Source of the DNA: Vibrio renipiscarius
GTDB taxonomy: Bacteria; Pseudomonadota; Gammaproteobacteria; Enterobacterales; Vibrionaceae
Assembly (NCBI RefSeq): GCF_000827885.1
Contig: NZ_JTKH01000008.1
Location: 62,001-126,000 of the forward strand
DNA: 64,000 nt
Reading direction: 5' to 3'
In this document: piece after piece, positions 8,925 to 19,150 of the stretch
How positions within the stretch are numbered: the first letter of the stretch is position 1
Layout: each line of letters opens with the position of its first letter
The notes under the pieces: generated by a model
What the model saw: the letters and a program-made list of their open reading frames with translations, nothing else
Told to the model about the DNA's origin: nothing
Database searches by the model: none
Position numbers and translations under genes: made by a program

Positions 8925-9134
8925 ATTTTTCGCCCCACTGGATCAAGTTGCGATTCGATCACAGAACAACAACGGCACTCTTTGTAGTGCCGTTTTTTAT
9001 GTGCGTACTGAGGTAAATTTCGCTACATTTTTCGCTACATTACCTCATTCATTCCCAAAATTCATACGATAACCTTATGTTACTCGAAGGTATTGAAACT
9101 CTGGTTACCCTTAGCAAAGCTAAGACAATGAGTT
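8893..9134 (+). repeat. Direct repeat copy A (gbpA 3' end, terminator, lysR 5' start)
   Basis: This block repeats at 10692-10921 at roughly 85-90% identity by eye. It spans the last codons of gbpA, its terminator, the spacer, and the first 19 codons of a LysR gene. Copy A has an extra TTTCGCTACAT duplication in the spacer. The two copies bracket the lipoprotein gene. Confidence 0.9.
8971..8998 (+). terminator. Intrinsic terminator of gbpA
   Basis: AACGGCACT (8971-8979) pairs with AGTGCCGTT (8986-8994) around CTTTGT and is followed by T residues. The same hairpin recurs at 10770-10798. Confidence 0.92.
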
Positions 9135-9148
9135 GCAGTAATTCGTAA
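9077..9148 (+). pseudogene. Truncated 5' fragment of a LysR-type regulator gene
   Basis: The first 19 codons (MLLEGIETLVTLSKAKTMS) are identical in protein sequence to the intact LysR gene at 10865, then the frame runs into unrelated sequence and stops after four more codons. Seven nucleotide differences from the intact gene in this stretch are all synonymous, so both copies were maintained as coding sequence before this one was cut. It lacks most of the helix-turn-helix and cannot be functional. Confidence 0.85.
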
Positions 9149-9356
9149 CAAATAACACCACCTAACCACAATAAATTAACATGACAACCAAGGTGCTAGC
9201 ATTCTTCCTCCGCATGGAAACATGCGAATGTGACGAAAATCAAAATTAATTAAATTTCTTATTAAACAATGCATTAAATACAAAAAAGACGTTATATTGC
9301 TGCCGAAAAATGCAATCTAAAATGCAATCTAATATTCTATAAAGGCATGTATAAAA

Positions 9357-10640
9357 ATGAAGAGTAAAAACCTTGCAGCTCTAGGCATCCTACTTACGTT
9401 AGTCGGTTGTGGTGGTGGCGATAGTGATTCAAAACCGTCTGGAGATAATGGTGGTAACGAAGGCGGTAACGGCGGAGAACCAACACCACCTGCGACAAAC
9501 CTAATCACTAGCTGGCCAATGTCAAAAGTGATAGCAGAAATCGCAGCGACCAACGTAACGCAAACCGTAGACAGCAACGTTTGTAGCAACGATAACAACC
9601 ATAAAAAACCAACCGTTGAGACAGCGAACTTTATTGTGAGCACCATGAATGGTACGCAAGATGACGTCATCAAGGCTGCAAAAATCACTCAGGCTAGTTT
9701 TAATGAATTATTAGTCCATACCAAGCTAACGCCTGCTGAGTTGAATCTATCAGCTAATAGTAAATGGACGGCGTGTTTCAGCAATAAAAATATCGGAACC
9801 GATAATAGCCAAGGTACCGGATATCCCGATCGCTTTGATTTTGCTCCTAGCACTCTTGATGTGACCCATCCTGATTTTACTGATACTTCAATTCTAACTA
9901 AACATGAATTGTTCCATACCATTCAAGCCGAGTTGCTCGGCGATTCAGAACCATATGACCATTTACCACGTTGGTTCCAAGAAGGTTCAGCAGAACTCTT
10001 TGCTGGTCGTCACATCAGGATTACTAGCCACAAACATGATGAGTTTGCAATAGATGCAGATAGAACGCCACTTTCGATAGAAACGTATAATGACGAACTG
10101 GCTGTGATGAGTGAGCCCCTAATTAAAGCTGCATATGAAGACCATATGTACAATCTCTATCATGACAACGTAAACTATCTAGTAGCCCAAGGCTTAAGTG
10201 TTAAAGATACACTTACCTTAATTCGAGATTCATCCGGTCAACAATTTGATACCGCTATTGGCGCTGTCGAACAAAAACTTAACTTGCCTACTCCGTATAT
10301 TGAACTTCGCGATGATGTGAACTCTTACCGAAACAATGTTATTGACACACTTCATAAGCAGGAAATCACCGCAGCGTACATCGATGATATTCAAGCAAAT
10401 GTATCGCAAATCATTATTACATCAAAAGGAAAAGAAGATACGGTCGCAACCGGCAGTGTTAACCGTGCCCAAAACCAATATGCCATCAATGGACGCATTG
10501 CTGATGGTAACTATGATGCGTATGCATCAGTAAAGCTGGGCGAAAACGATGACATTATGTATGGCCCTATTGATGTAACTGTTAAAAATAACGTTTTGGG
10601 ATCGCTCGACTTTACGGGGGCTCCCGCACTAGCTGACTAA
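9357..10640 (+). CDS. Putative lipoprotein with gluzincin-type zinc peptidase motif
   Basis: I do not recognise this gene by name. The 427-residue product has a lipoprotein signal peptide with lipobox LVGC (lipidated C18), then a Gly/Asn/Ser-rich linker to about residue 48. A central domain carries HELFH (183-187), an HExxH zinc site, followed 22 residues later by WFQEGSAELFAG, where E209 would be the third ligand, as in MA-clan (gluzincin) peptidases. The C-terminal ~100 residues look beta-rich (NQYAINGRIADGNYDAYASVKL), perhaps a carbohydrate or protein-binding module; that is inference. It should be anchored in the outer membrane or exposed at the surface. It lies alone between direct repeats and looks acquired. 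Peptidase activity is predicted, not shown. Confidence 0.72.
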   Translation: MKSKNLAALGILLTLVGCGGGDSDSKPSGDNGGNEGGNGGEPTPPATNLITSWPMSKVIAEIAATNVTQTVDSNVCSNDNNHKKPTVETANFIVSTMNGTQDDVIKAAKITQASFNELLVHTKLTPAELNLSANSKWTACFSNKNIGTDNSQGTGYPDRFDFAPSTLDVTHPDFTDTSILTKHELFHTIQAELLGDSEPYDHLPRWFQEGSAELFAGRHIRITSHKHDEFAIDADRTPLSIETYNDELAVMSEPLIKAAYEDHMYNLYHDNVNYLVAQGLSVKDTLTLIRDSSGQQFDTAIGAVEQKLNLPTPYIELRDDVNSYRNNVIDTLHKQEITAAYIDDIQANVSQIIITSKGKEDTVATGSVNRAQNQYAINGRIADGNYDAYASVKLGENDDIMYGPIDVTVKNNVLGSLDFTGAPALAD

Positions 10641-10691
10641 CGACATGAAATTATCGTAATGTAATCTCCACTGACTGATTTGAACAAGTAA

Positions 10692-10921
10692 ATTGATCAA
10701 TGGCGTGGGATAAAGTGAACTAAATTTTTCGCCCCACTGGATCAAATTGCTATTCGATCACAGAACAACAACGGCACTCTTTGTAGTGCCGTTTTTTTAT
10801 ATGCGAACTCAGTAAAATTTCGCTACATTGTGCGATTCATTCCTTAAATTCATACGAACACCCCATGTTACTTGAAGGTATTGAGACACTAGTTACCCTG
10901 AGCAAAGCCAAGACGATGAGT
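10692..10921 (+). repeat. Direct repeat copy B
   Basis: This is the second copy of the block at 8893-9134. It begins with the last codons of gbpA (SMAWDKVN and stop, 10697-10723) without the rest of that gene, repeats the gbpA terminator, and runs into the intact lysR gene. Confidence 0.9.
10770..10798 (+). terminator. Duplicated gbpA-type terminator
   Basis: The hairpin arms match those at 8971-8994 exactly, followed by seven T. Here it would end transcription of the lipoprotein gene before lysR. Confidence 0.88.
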
Positions 10922-11749
10922 CGTACTGGCAGTTTGCTCTACATTAGTCAATCGGCAGTCAGTAAGCGTATTGCGAACTTAGAAAAAAAACTCGGTAAAA
11001 AGCTGATTGTGCCAGATGGCAGAAATGTTCGATTGACGAGCGAAGCCATCAATCTCATTGACAATATCAGCCCTACGTTCAATGAATTACGCGGTTTGAT
11101 CTATGAACAGCAAAGCGTAAAAGAAAACAGTACGCTTAACATCGATTGTTCAGAAACGCTTGTCGCGGGCTATTTAGCGTCTATTTTAGGTGAGTATTTC
11201 GAGCAGGATCCTTATCTCAGCATTACCACTAATCATACGCCAAGGATTATTGAACACGTTCAATCGGGTAAAGCTCACTTGGGAATTTGTGCCGGAAACC
11301 TGCCCGCACATCATCAATTAATGACCTTTCATTTGTTTGATGAACCCTTTTACATCGTCTTTAGTCGCCACTTAAATGCACTACCAGACACGATCATTAC
11401 CAATGATCTCTCCAATCCTGCGAACTCATACCAGCAAGCGATCTTGAGCCACCTGAACATGCATCCAATCATGCAGATGGACTCGTACTCTGCCGCCGCA
11501 AAACTGGCATTATCGGGGATTGCACCGGCTCTTGTTCCCTTATCCGTCATTAATACCCTGCAGATAGAGCCACGCCACTGCTATGATTTCGAGCCCTTAC
11601 AATCCTTATCGCGCTCGATCAATATTTGCCTGCGTCCTTCATCGTACCGAAATAGCCGCATCAAAAAATTGATAACAACCATTGCTGATGCTGTTGCCAA
11701 AGTAACTTCGTTGCCATCAGTAGCGACATCACAATCACCAAGGGTCTGA
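10865..11749 (+). CDS. LysR family transcriptional regulator
   Basis: This 294-residue protein has an N-terminal winged helix-turn-helix (about residues 1-60; recognition helix region ISQSAVSKRIANLEKKLG) and a LysR-type substrate-binding domain (about 90-285). The first codons are duplicated upstream in the truncated copy at 9077. Its target genes are unknown; neighbours gbpA (upstream, same strand) and the TSUP transporter (convergent, overlapping) are candidates. The start follows closely after the repeat and lacks a strong Shine-Dalgarno sequence (ACACCCC upstream). The 3' end overlaps the transporter gene by 89 bases, so its last 30 codons share DNA with the transporter's C-terminus. Confidence 0.9.
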   Translation: MLLEGIETLVTLSKAKTMSRTGSLLYISQSAVSKRIANLEKKLGKKLIVPDGRNVRLTSEAINLIDNISPTFNELRGLIYEQQSVKENSTLNIDCSETLVAGYLASILGEYFEQDPYLSITTNHTPRIIEHVQSGKAHLGICAGNLPAHHQLMTFHLFDEPFYIVFSRHLNALPDTIITNDLSNPANSYQQAILSHLNMHPIMQMDSYSAAAKLALSGIAPALVPLSVINTLQIEPRHCYDFEPLQSLSRSINICLRPSSYRNSRIKKLITTIADAVAKVTSLPSVATSQSPRV

Positions 11750-12440
11750 TCCACTTTTGTCCTTTCGTCACCACGACGCGCGCTCCAAGTTGAGCGCCAA
11801 TAAAGCCGCCCACAGCCATGACTAAACCCAGTTCCCATACCGGTAAACCCGCCAAAATAAAGAACAGCAAAGCGGTAATGTTCGACGTAAAATTAAGCAC
11901 CTTGGTACGCGCGGTCGCATCCACTAAAGAAAAATGCCCCAACGCGACAAAACAAACGGTAAAGATAGACCCCGTTCCTGGACCGAAAAAACCATCGTAG
12001 AAACCAACACCACCACCAACACAGAAAGCAAACATCGCTTCAGATAGCTTTGCTTGGCCTTTTTGCTCACGGGTCTTCGGCATTAATAAGAAATAAACTG
12101 AGATCGCCACCAGCAAAATCGGGATCAGACTGGTTAATATTCCCGCATCAATATGCTGCACCGATTCCGCCCCAACCGCTGAACCGATAAACGTGCAAGC
12201 GATCGCTAACCTCATCTCTTTAATGCTCACCATACCGCTGCGAACAAAGTACCAACTGGCTGAGAAACTCCCAAAAGAACTCTGCAACTTATTGGTCGCG
12301 AGCGCTTGCGTCGGTGGCACACCTGCCGCTAAAAGCGCGGGTAAGGTTAATAAGCCACCACCACCGGCCATCGCATCAATAAATCCGGCAAGAGTGGCCA
12401 CTAAAAAGAGCAGTGAGAGTATTTCGAAAGATAATTCCAT
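11661..12440 (-). CDS. TSUP family (TauE/SafE-like) membrane transporter
   Basis: This is an inner-membrane protein of the sulfite exporter TauE/SafE family, 259 residues with about seven or eight hydrophobic helices. It has two pseudo-repeats with the family signatures GFIDAMAGGGGLLTLPALL near the N-terminus and GFYDGFFGPGTGS after the midpoint. Members move sulfite, sulfonates or other organic anions, and the substrate here is not evident. The closest E. coli relative by pattern is YfcA. It is transcribed towards lysR and its last 89 bases overlap that gene. There is no clear terminator in the overlap on either strand. Confidence 0.88.
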   Translation of the reverse strand: MELSFEILSLLFLVATLAGFIDAMAGGGGLLTLPALLAAGVPPTQALATNKLQSSFGSFSASWYFVRSGMVSIKEMRLAIACTFIGSAVGAESVQHIDAGILTSLIPILLVAISVYFLLMPKTREQKGQAKLSEAMFAFCVGGGVGFYDGFFGPGTGSIFTVCFVALGHFSLVDATARTKVLNFTSNITALLFFILAGLPVWELGLVMAVGGFIGAQLGARVVVTKGQKWIRPLVIVMSLLMATKLLWQQHQQWLLSIF

Positions 12441-12620
12441 TCTGTATTCAACGCTAATAAATCGGATAGCCGTACGTTATCACCCGCGAATCAATTCAGT
12501 TAACGAAAGATTCGATAGCAACCTATTCCTGTATTTCCACAATAGCGATCGTGGCACGATCACATTCCTCTCTCTGAACCATCATTTTTCCGTTTGGAAT
12601 CGCTGTGAATCAAGCATAAA

Positions 12621-12645
12621 AAAACCCGCTCAATGAGCGGGCTTG
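12621..12645 (-). terminator. Intrinsic terminator of carAB
   Basis: A 7-bp GC stem (CCCGCTC 12625-12631 with GAGCGGG 12635-12641) lies just beyond the carB stop. On the minus strand it is followed by a run of T. Confidence 0.85.
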
Positions 12646-12663
12646 TTTTATTGTTCTCTACGA

Positions 12664-15600
12664 TTATGCGTTGTTTGCATCAATCTTAGCGTGCAACTCT
12701 TGCAGTGACGTCACTGAGCTCTTCGCATCAGAATGATGAGCCATACACGTTGCGAATGCAGCATTCAGCGTCGTTGTATAGTTCACTTTCTCAGCCAAGG
12801 CACCACGACGAAGTACTTTAGAGTCTTCAATCGCTTGGCGACCTGCCGCCGTGTTCACAATGTAGGTGTATTCATTGTTCTTGATACGGTCAAGAATATG
12901 AGGGCGACCTTCGTGAACCTTATTGACTAAGCGTGGGTTAATGCCCGCTTCGCCAAGAATCACCGCGGTACCGTGTGTTGCATCAAGCTTGTAGCCTAGA
13001 TCCAGCAGTTTAGACGCTAAATCAACCACACGTTGCTTGTCACCATCACGAACAGACAGAAGTGCTCGGCCACCTTCAGGATAAACGCTACCACAGCCCA
13101 ATTCTGCTTTTGCAAAGGCTTCAGCAAACGTTGCGCCAACACCCATTACCTCACCGGTAGAGCGCATTTCTGGGCCTAACAGTGGGTCAACACCTGGGAA
13201 TTTGTTGAATGGCAACACCACTTCTTTCACAGAGTAGTAAGGTGGGATGATCTCTTTAGTAAAGCCTTGTGACTCTAGAGATTGACCCGCCATTACGCGC
13301 GCTGCAATTTTCGCGAGTGGTGCACCGGTCGCTTTAGAAACAAACGGTACCGTACGCGCTGCACGTGGGTTGACTTCAATTAGGTAAACTTCATTGTCTT
13401 TCACCGCGAACTGCGTATTCATTAGACCACGAACACCCAACTCAAACGCTAGCTTCTCAACTTGCTCGCGCATCACATCTTGGATTTCTTGGCTTAGCGT
13501 GTAGGCAGGAAGAGAACATGCTGAGTCACCTGAGTGAACACCCGCTTGTTCGATATGCTCCATGATACCGCCAATCACCACGCGCTCACCGTCACAAATC
13601 GCATCGACGTCAACTTCGATCGCATCATCAAGGAAGCTATCAAGTAGAACAGGAGATTCGTTTGAAACGCTGACTGCTTCATTAAAGTAGCGACGTAAGT
13701 CTTGCTCATCGTATACGATTTCCATCGCACGACCACCCAGTACATAAGAAGGACGTACAACGAGTGGGAAACCGATTTCGCGAGATTTCTCTACCGCTTG
13801 TTCCATGGTGGTTACGGTCGCATTTTCTGGCTGAAGTAGGCCCAAACGGTCTACCGCAACTTGGAAACGCTCACGGTCTTCTGCACGGTCAATTGCGTCT
13901 GGGCTAGTACCGATGATTGGTACACCTGCCGCTTCAAGAGCACGAGCCAGTTTCAGTGGTGTTTGGCCACCGTACTGAACGATCACGCCTTTAGGCTTCT
14001 CAACACGAGCGATAGAAAGAACATCTTCTAAAGTAACCGGTTCGAAGTACAGACGGTCAGACGTATCGTAGTCAGTTGAAACGGTCTCAGGGTTACAGTT
14101 AACCATGATAGTCTCAAAGCCATCTTCACGAAGAGCCAGTGACGCGTGCACACAACAGTAGTCAAACTCAATACCTTGGCCGATACGGTTTGGACCGCCG
14201 CCAAGAATCATGATTTTTTCTTTGTCTGTCGGATTTGCTTCACATTCTTCATCATAAGAAGAGTACATGTATGCCGTATCAGAAGAGAATTCTGCCGCAC
14301 ACGTATCCACACGCTTATAAACCGGGTGAATATTGAACTGGTCACGTAGGCGACGAATTTCGCTTTCCGCTACACCAAGCAGTTTTGATAGACGCGCATC
14401 AGCAAAACCTTTGCGCTTCAGCTTACGCAGTAGATCTTCGGTCAAACCAGCAAAGCCACCCGCTTTAACCACTTCTTCCATTTTCACTAGGTCTTCGATT
14501 TGAACTAGGAACCAGCGGTCGATTTGCGTTAGGTTAAAGACGCCATCAACGGATAGGCCAGCACGGAATGCATCCGCGATGTACCAAATACGCTCTGCAC
14601 CAGCTTCTTTAAGTTCGTGGCGGATTTTTGATAGTGCGTCAGGTGAATCAAGATCCACCATCTCATCAAAACCGTTCGCACCAACTTCTAAGCCGCGTAG
14701 TGCTTTTTGTAGCGATTCTTGTTGGTTACGACCAATGGCCATAACCTCACCCACTGACTTCATTTGCGTCGTTAGACGGTCATTTGCACCGGCAAATTTC
14801 TCGAAGTTAAAACGAGGGATTTTAGTCACAACGTAGTCGATGGTTGGTTCAAATGACGCTGGCGTTGCGCCACCTGTGATGTCGTTCATCAACTCATCAA
14901 GCGTAAAGCCAACCGCCAATTTCGCTGCTACTTTTGCAATCGGGAAGCCGGTTGCTTTTGAAGCCAATGCAGAAGAGCGAGATACACGTGGGTTCATCTC
15001 GATGATAACCATGCGGCCATCTTTCGGGTTGATACCAAACTGTACGTTTGAACCACCGGTTTCAACACCAATCTCACGCAGTACCGCTAGAGAAGCGTTA
15101 CGCATTAATTGGTATTCTTTATCGGTCAACGTTTGCGCCGGCGCAACCGTGATTGAGTCACCGGTGTGAATGCCCATTGGGTCTAGGTTTTCAATTGTAC
15201 AGACGATGATACAGTTGTCGTTCTTATCGCGAACCACTTCCATCTCGTACTCTTTCCAACCAATCAATGACTCATCGATGAGCAGCTCGTTAGTTGGAGA
15301 AAGATCCAAACCTCGGCGACAAATTTCTTCAAATTCTTCTTTGTTGTATGCAATACCGCCGCCTGTACCACCCATGGTGAACGAAGGACGAATGATACAA
15401 GGGAAGCCAACCATTTCTTGAACTTTGTAAGCTTCTTCCATGGTTTTTGCAGTGTCTGCCGTTGGACATTCAAGGCCAATCGACTTCATTGCTTTATCAA
15501 AACGAGAACGGTCTTCCGCTTTATCAATCGCATCCGCCGTTGCGCCGATCATCTCTACGCCAAATTCAGCAAGAACGCCGTGCTTCTCTAGGTCTAGAGC

Positions 15601-15894
15601 ACAGTTAAGCGCCGTTTGACCACCCATTGTAGGCAGTACCGCATCTGGGCGCTCTTTTTCAATGATCTTACGTACTACTTCCCACTGAATTGGTTCGATG
15701 TAAGTTGCATCGGCCATCTCTGGGTCAGTCATAATAGTGGCAGGGTTTGAGTTCACAAGGATAACTCGGTAACCCTCTTCGCGCAGTGCTTTACACGCTT
15801 GTGCGCCAGAGTAGTCAAACTCACATGCCTGACCGATTACAATCGGACCAGCACCAAGAATTAGAATACTTTGAATGTCAGTACGTTTTGGCAT
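12664..15894 (-). CDS. carB: Carbamoyl-phosphate synthase large subunit
   Basis: CarB makes carbamoyl phosphate from bicarbonate, ATP and ammonia delivered by CarA, feeding both arginine and pyrimidine synthesis. The 1076 residues hold two homologous halves, each with a biotin-carboxylase-like ATP-grasp domain: the first around 1-400 ([16 protein letters not shown]), the second around 553-935 ([16 protein letters not shown]). They flank the oligomerisation domain. The C-terminal MGS-like allosteric domain (about 936-1076) binds UMP, IMP and ornithine in relatives. The length is standard. The gene starts 16 bases after carA and ends at a terminator, so carAB is a two-gene operon. Confidence 0.98.
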   Translation of the reverse strand: MPKRTDIQSILILGAGPIVIGQACEFDYSGAQACKALREEGYRVILVNSNPATIMTDPEMADATYIEPIQWEVVRKIIEKERPDAVLPTMGGQTALNCALDLEKHGVLAEFGVEMIGATADAIDKAEDRSRFDKAMKSIGLECPTADTAKTMEEAYKVQEMVGFPCIIRPSFTMGGTGGGIAYNKEEFEEICRRGLDLSPTNELLIDESLIGWKEYEMEVVRDKNDNCIIVCTIENLDPMGIHTGDSITVAPAQTLTDKEYQLMRNASLAVLREIGVETGGSNVQFGINPKDGRMVIIEMNPRVSRSSALASKATGFPIAKVAAKLAVGFTLDELMNDITGGATPASFEPTIDYVVTKIPRFNFEKFAGANDRLTTQMKSVGEVMAIGRNQQESLQKALRGLEVGANGFDEMVDLDSPDALSKIRHELKEAGAERIWYIADAFRAGLSVDGVFNLTQIDRWFLVQIEDLVKMEEVVKAGGFAGLTEDLLRKLKRKGFADARLSKLLGVAESEIRRLRDQFNIHPVYKRVDTCAAEFSSDTAYMYSSYDEECEANPTDKEKIMILGGGPNRIGQGIEFDYCCVHASLALREDGFETIMVNCNPETVSTDYDTSDRLYFEPVTLEDVLSIARVEKPKGVIVQYGGQTPLKLARALEAAGVPIIGTSPDAIDRAEDRERFQVAVDRLGLLQPENATVTTMEQAVEKSREIGFPLVVRPSYVLGGRAMEIVYDEQDLRRYFNEAVSVSNESPVLLDSFLDDAIEVDVDAICDGERVVIGGIMEHIEQAGVHSGDSACSLPAYTLSQEIQDVMREQVEKLAFELGVRGLMNTQFAVKDNEVYLIEVNPRAARTVPFVSKATGAPLAKIAARVMAGQSLESQGFTKEIIPPYYSVKEVVLPFNKFPGVDPLLGPEMRSTGEVMGVGATFAEAFAKAELGCGSVYPEGGRALLSVRDGDKQRVVDLASKLLDLGYKLDATHGTAVILGEAGINPRLVNKVHEGRPHILDRIKNNEYTYIVNTAAGRQAIEDSKVLRRGALAEKVNYTTTLNAAFATCMAHHSDAKSSVTSLQELHAKIDANNA

Positions 15895-15910
15895 TATCTA
15901 CTACTCCGAA

Positions 15911-17065
15911 TTAAGCGCTGTGTTTTTTGATGAGTTCGATGAAATGGTCAAATAGTGGAGCTGCGTCTTCAGGACCTGGGCTCGCTTCTGGGTGACCTTG
16001 GAAACTGAATGCTGGTTTGTCAGTGCGGTGAATACCTTGCAAAGAACCGTCAAACAGAGAGACGTGCGTGGCACGTAGCGTTTCCGGCAGCGTATTTTCA
16101 TCCGCAGCAAAACCATGGTTTTGTGATGTAATCATCACGACACCGCGGTCCAAATCTTTTACTGGGTGGTTCGCACCGTGGTGACCAAATTTCATTTTCA
16201 CCGTTTGCGCACCAGAGGCCAGCGCAAGAATTTGGTGACCTAGACAGATACCAAATAATGGGATGCTTTTTTCTAGGAAAACCTTAGTCGCTTCAATCGC
16301 GTAAGTACACGGAGCTGGGTCACCAGGGCCATTTGATAGGAATACACCATCAGGCTTAAGTGCTAGCACTTCTTCCGCTGAGGTTTCAGCCGGTACTACC
16401 GTTAGGCGGCAGCCGCGGTCAACCAACATGCGTAGGATATTTCTTTTGGCTCCAAAGTCATAAGCGACAACGTGGTATGGCAATTCACTGTCGTCTTTTG
16501 CTTCAGGAAGACCACCCTCGAGCGTCCACGAACCTTGTTTCCATTGATACGCTTCTTTTGTTGTAACTTCTTTCGCAAGGTCCATACCTTTCAAGCCAGG
16601 GAATTCTTTCGCTTTCGCAAGTGCCAGCGCTTCGTCGAGGTTCTTTCCATTGATAGAAGAGCCTGCCACGATGCAGCCATTTTGGGCACCTTTTTCACGA
16701 AGAATACGAGTAAGTTTGCGAGTATCAATATCTGCGATGCCGACAATGTTTTGCGACTTGAGATAATCAGAAAGGGATTGTTCGTTACGGAAATTAGAAG
16801 CGATAAGAGGGAGATCGCGAATCACAAGGCCTTGTGCATGAATTGAAGAAGATTCTTCGTCTTCGGAATTGGTTCCGGTATTGCCAATGTGAGGATAAGT
16901 AAGAGTGACGATTTGTTGTGAATAGGAAGGATCAGTAAGAATTTCTTGGTACCCCGTCATCGAGGTATTAAAAACGACTTCCCCAACAGAAATACCATCT
17001 GCGCCGATGGACACTCCGCTGAACACTGTCCCATCTTCCAGGACTAACAGTGCTAATTTACTCAA
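15911..17065 (-). CDS. carA: Carbamoyl-phosphate synthase small (glutaminase) subunit
   Basis: CarA hydrolyses glutamine and channels ammonia to CarB. The 384 residues comprise an N-terminal CarA-specific domain and a C-terminal class I glutamine amidotransferase domain with catalytic C274 (FGICLGHQ), H358 and E360 (QGHPEASPG). The start codon is TTG, with GGAGG five bases upstream. E. coli carA also starts at UUG, which supports this choice, and the N-terminus [14 protein letters not shown] fits the family. Tandem ArgR boxes lie 11-45 bases upstream of the start and a consensus-like sigma-70 promoter further up, so arginine repression is expected. Confidence 0.97.
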   Translation of the reverse strand: MSKLALLVLEDGTVFSGVSIGADGISVGEVVFNTSMTGYQEILTDPSYSQQIVTLTYPHIGNTGTNSEDEESSSIHAQGLVIRDLPLIASNFRNEQSLSDYLKSQNIVGIADIDTRKLTRILREKGAQNGCIVAGSSINGKNLDEALALAKAKEFPGLKGMDLAKEVTTKEAYQWKQGSWTLEGGLPEAKDDSELPYHVVAYDFGAKRNILRMLVDRGCRLTVVPAETSAEEVLALKPDGVFLSNGPGDPAPCTYAIEATKVFLEKSIPLFGICLGHQILALASGAQTVKMKFGHHGANHPVKDLDRGVVMITSQNHGFAADENTLPETLRATHVSLFDGSLQGIHRTDKPAFSFQGHPEASPGPEDAAPLFDHFIELIKKHSA

Positions 17066-17075
17066 GGCAACCTCC

Positions 17076-17110
17076 AGAATAAAAATGCATAAAAAATAAA
17101 TTAATTTGCA
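17076..17110 (-). promoter_or_regulatory. Tandem ArgR operator boxes upstream of carA
   Basis: Read on the minus strand, two 14-base cores resemble the ARG box TGAAT-WWWW-ATTCA: TGCATTTTTATTCT (17076-17089, 12 of 14) and TGCAAATTAATTTA (17097-17110, 11 of 14). They start exactly 21 bases apart, the spacing of paired 18-bp ArgR boxes with a 3-bp gap. Confidence 0.7.
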
Positions 17111-17170
17111 ATATCGCCTTTAATTTTGCCATAAAAAAGCATTTTTAGGTCTGACAGACAAATTGGCGTT

Positions 17171-17199
17171 ATTCTAATAATGCTTGTGACCAGTGTCAA
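17171..17199 (-). promoter_or_regulatory. Sigma-70 promoter of carAB
   Basis: On the minus strand TTGACA (17194-17199) is separated by 17 bases from TAGAAT (17171-17176), a near-consensus promoter about 100 bases before carA. By comparison with E. coli this would be the upstream, pyrimidine-responsive promoter. Confidence 0.75.
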
Positions 17200-17509
17200 C
17201 ATTCATAGTAAAATAAAATGCATATTTACGACGCTTTATTATAAAACCATGTCAAAACAGCCAAAAAAACAAGTTTGATGACCTTTAGGTTGTCGATTGG
17301 AACCGAGTTTGAGAAATCCACTCTGATTACAATCAAAAGACAAAATCAAAAAGAAAACAAAACAAAGCAAACGTTACTTACACAGTTATAATATGCAAAA
17401 TAGAGCACTTAACACAACAATTAGACTGAAACCCAAATAAATACAGCAATAACCAGCCAATAAGAGGCAATTTTGACAAGTTAACTTTTATCGCCATTTT
17501 CAACAGATA
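17200..17509. other. Intergenic region upstream of carAB
   Basis: About 310 AT-rich bases lie between the carAB promoter and the dapB terminator. I see no gene, RNA or strong repeat in it. A-rich runs around 17330-17370 could act as curved DNA or an upstream regulator-binding region, which is inference. Confidence 0.4.
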
Positions 17510-17535
17510 CAAAAAACGCCAGCCTAGGCTGACGC
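17510..17535 (-). terminator. Intrinsic terminator of dapB
   Basis: An 8-bp imperfect stem (CGCCAGCC 17517-17524 with GGCTGACG 17527-17534) is followed on the minus strand by six T. Confidence 0.8.
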
Positions 17536-17581
17536 ATAAATATGTTTAATGACTTTTTGTCTGCTTTACTGCAATGCGCAG

Positions 17582-18433
<852 letters not shown>

Positions 18434-18507
18434 TCACCTCGAGAAAACGATCTTGTGCACTAAACTACCAATAAACGACTGTGGTGGCTAGCTTTTTGAG
18501 ACATAGA

Positions 18508-18906
18508 TCATGAAAACTCTTTGATCACACGCTGTAAAATCGGCACGTTTGCCTCCGGAAAGGCATAGTTTTCTAACCGTTTGATCGTGACCCATTCGCC
18601 TTGTTGCCCTTCACGCCCATAGGGTTCACCGGCAAATGCTGTCACGAGAATAAAATCAAATTTCAGCGATTTCTCTGGGTAATCATATTCTAAGTGTTCA
18701 AATACGCACTGCTCTGTCACCTGAATACCAATCTCTTCGTCCAACTCCCGAATCATCGCTTGCTCGATGCTTTCCCCGCTCTCAACCTTACCGCCGGGAA
18801 ATTCCCAAAAACCGCCTTTATGCTTATCATCTGGACGTTTAGTGATAAAAATTTGCGATTTATCTTGATTGAAAATCACCGCCGCAACGATATGGATTCT
18901 TTTCAT
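18508..18906 (-). CDS. mutT: 8-oxo-dGTP diphosphatase MutT
   Basis: MutT hydrolyses 8-oxo-dGTP to prevent its incorporation opposite adenine. The 132 residues contain a complete Nudix box, GGKVESGESIEQAMIRELDEE with IGI following (about residues 38-60), and the N-terminal HIVAAVIFNQD strand. Position downstream of secA on the same strand matches the secA-mutT order seen in E. coli. A terminator-like hairpin separates it from secA, so it probably has its own promoter. The sequence is full length for the family. Confidence 0.93.
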   Translation of the reverse strand: MKRIHIVAAVIFNQDKSQIFITKRPDDKHKGGFWEFPGGKVESGESIEQAMIRELDEEIGIQVTEQCVFEHLEYDYPEKSLKFDFILVTAFAGEPYGREGQQGEWVTIKRLENYAFPEANVPILQRVIKEFS

Positions 18907-19092
18907 ATAATGGTGTTCCTAACGAAAGCTCTTAACTGACCTAACTTATACGGCGTCATCCTCAAGAGGGAGGGACGACCGAGTTGGGGATCTCATACCA
19001 CCACAAATCGATGCTAAATCATCAGATTCGCTACTACGCTCATTCTCCACTCTAGGGAATGACGTAAACAGACGGGTATACAAATTTTACTT

Positions 19093-19118
19093 AAAAAAAG
19101 AGCCGCCTAAGCGACTCT
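19093..19118 (-). terminator. Intrinsic terminator of secA
   Basis: AGAGCCGC (19099-19106) pairs with GCGACTCT (19111-19118), giving one G-U pair in the minus-strand RNA, and is followed by seven T on the minus strand. Confidence 0.8.
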
Positions 19119-19150
19119 CTCTTTATTTAGTAAACTTTATGAATCTAAAG

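Noticed and set aside
8893..10921. Insertion sequence or integron cassette as the source of the inserted lipoprotein gene
   Set aside because: No transposase, no terminal inverted repeats, no attC-like palindrome and no short target-site duplication. The ~230-bp repeats are gene-derived, which fits homologous recombination.
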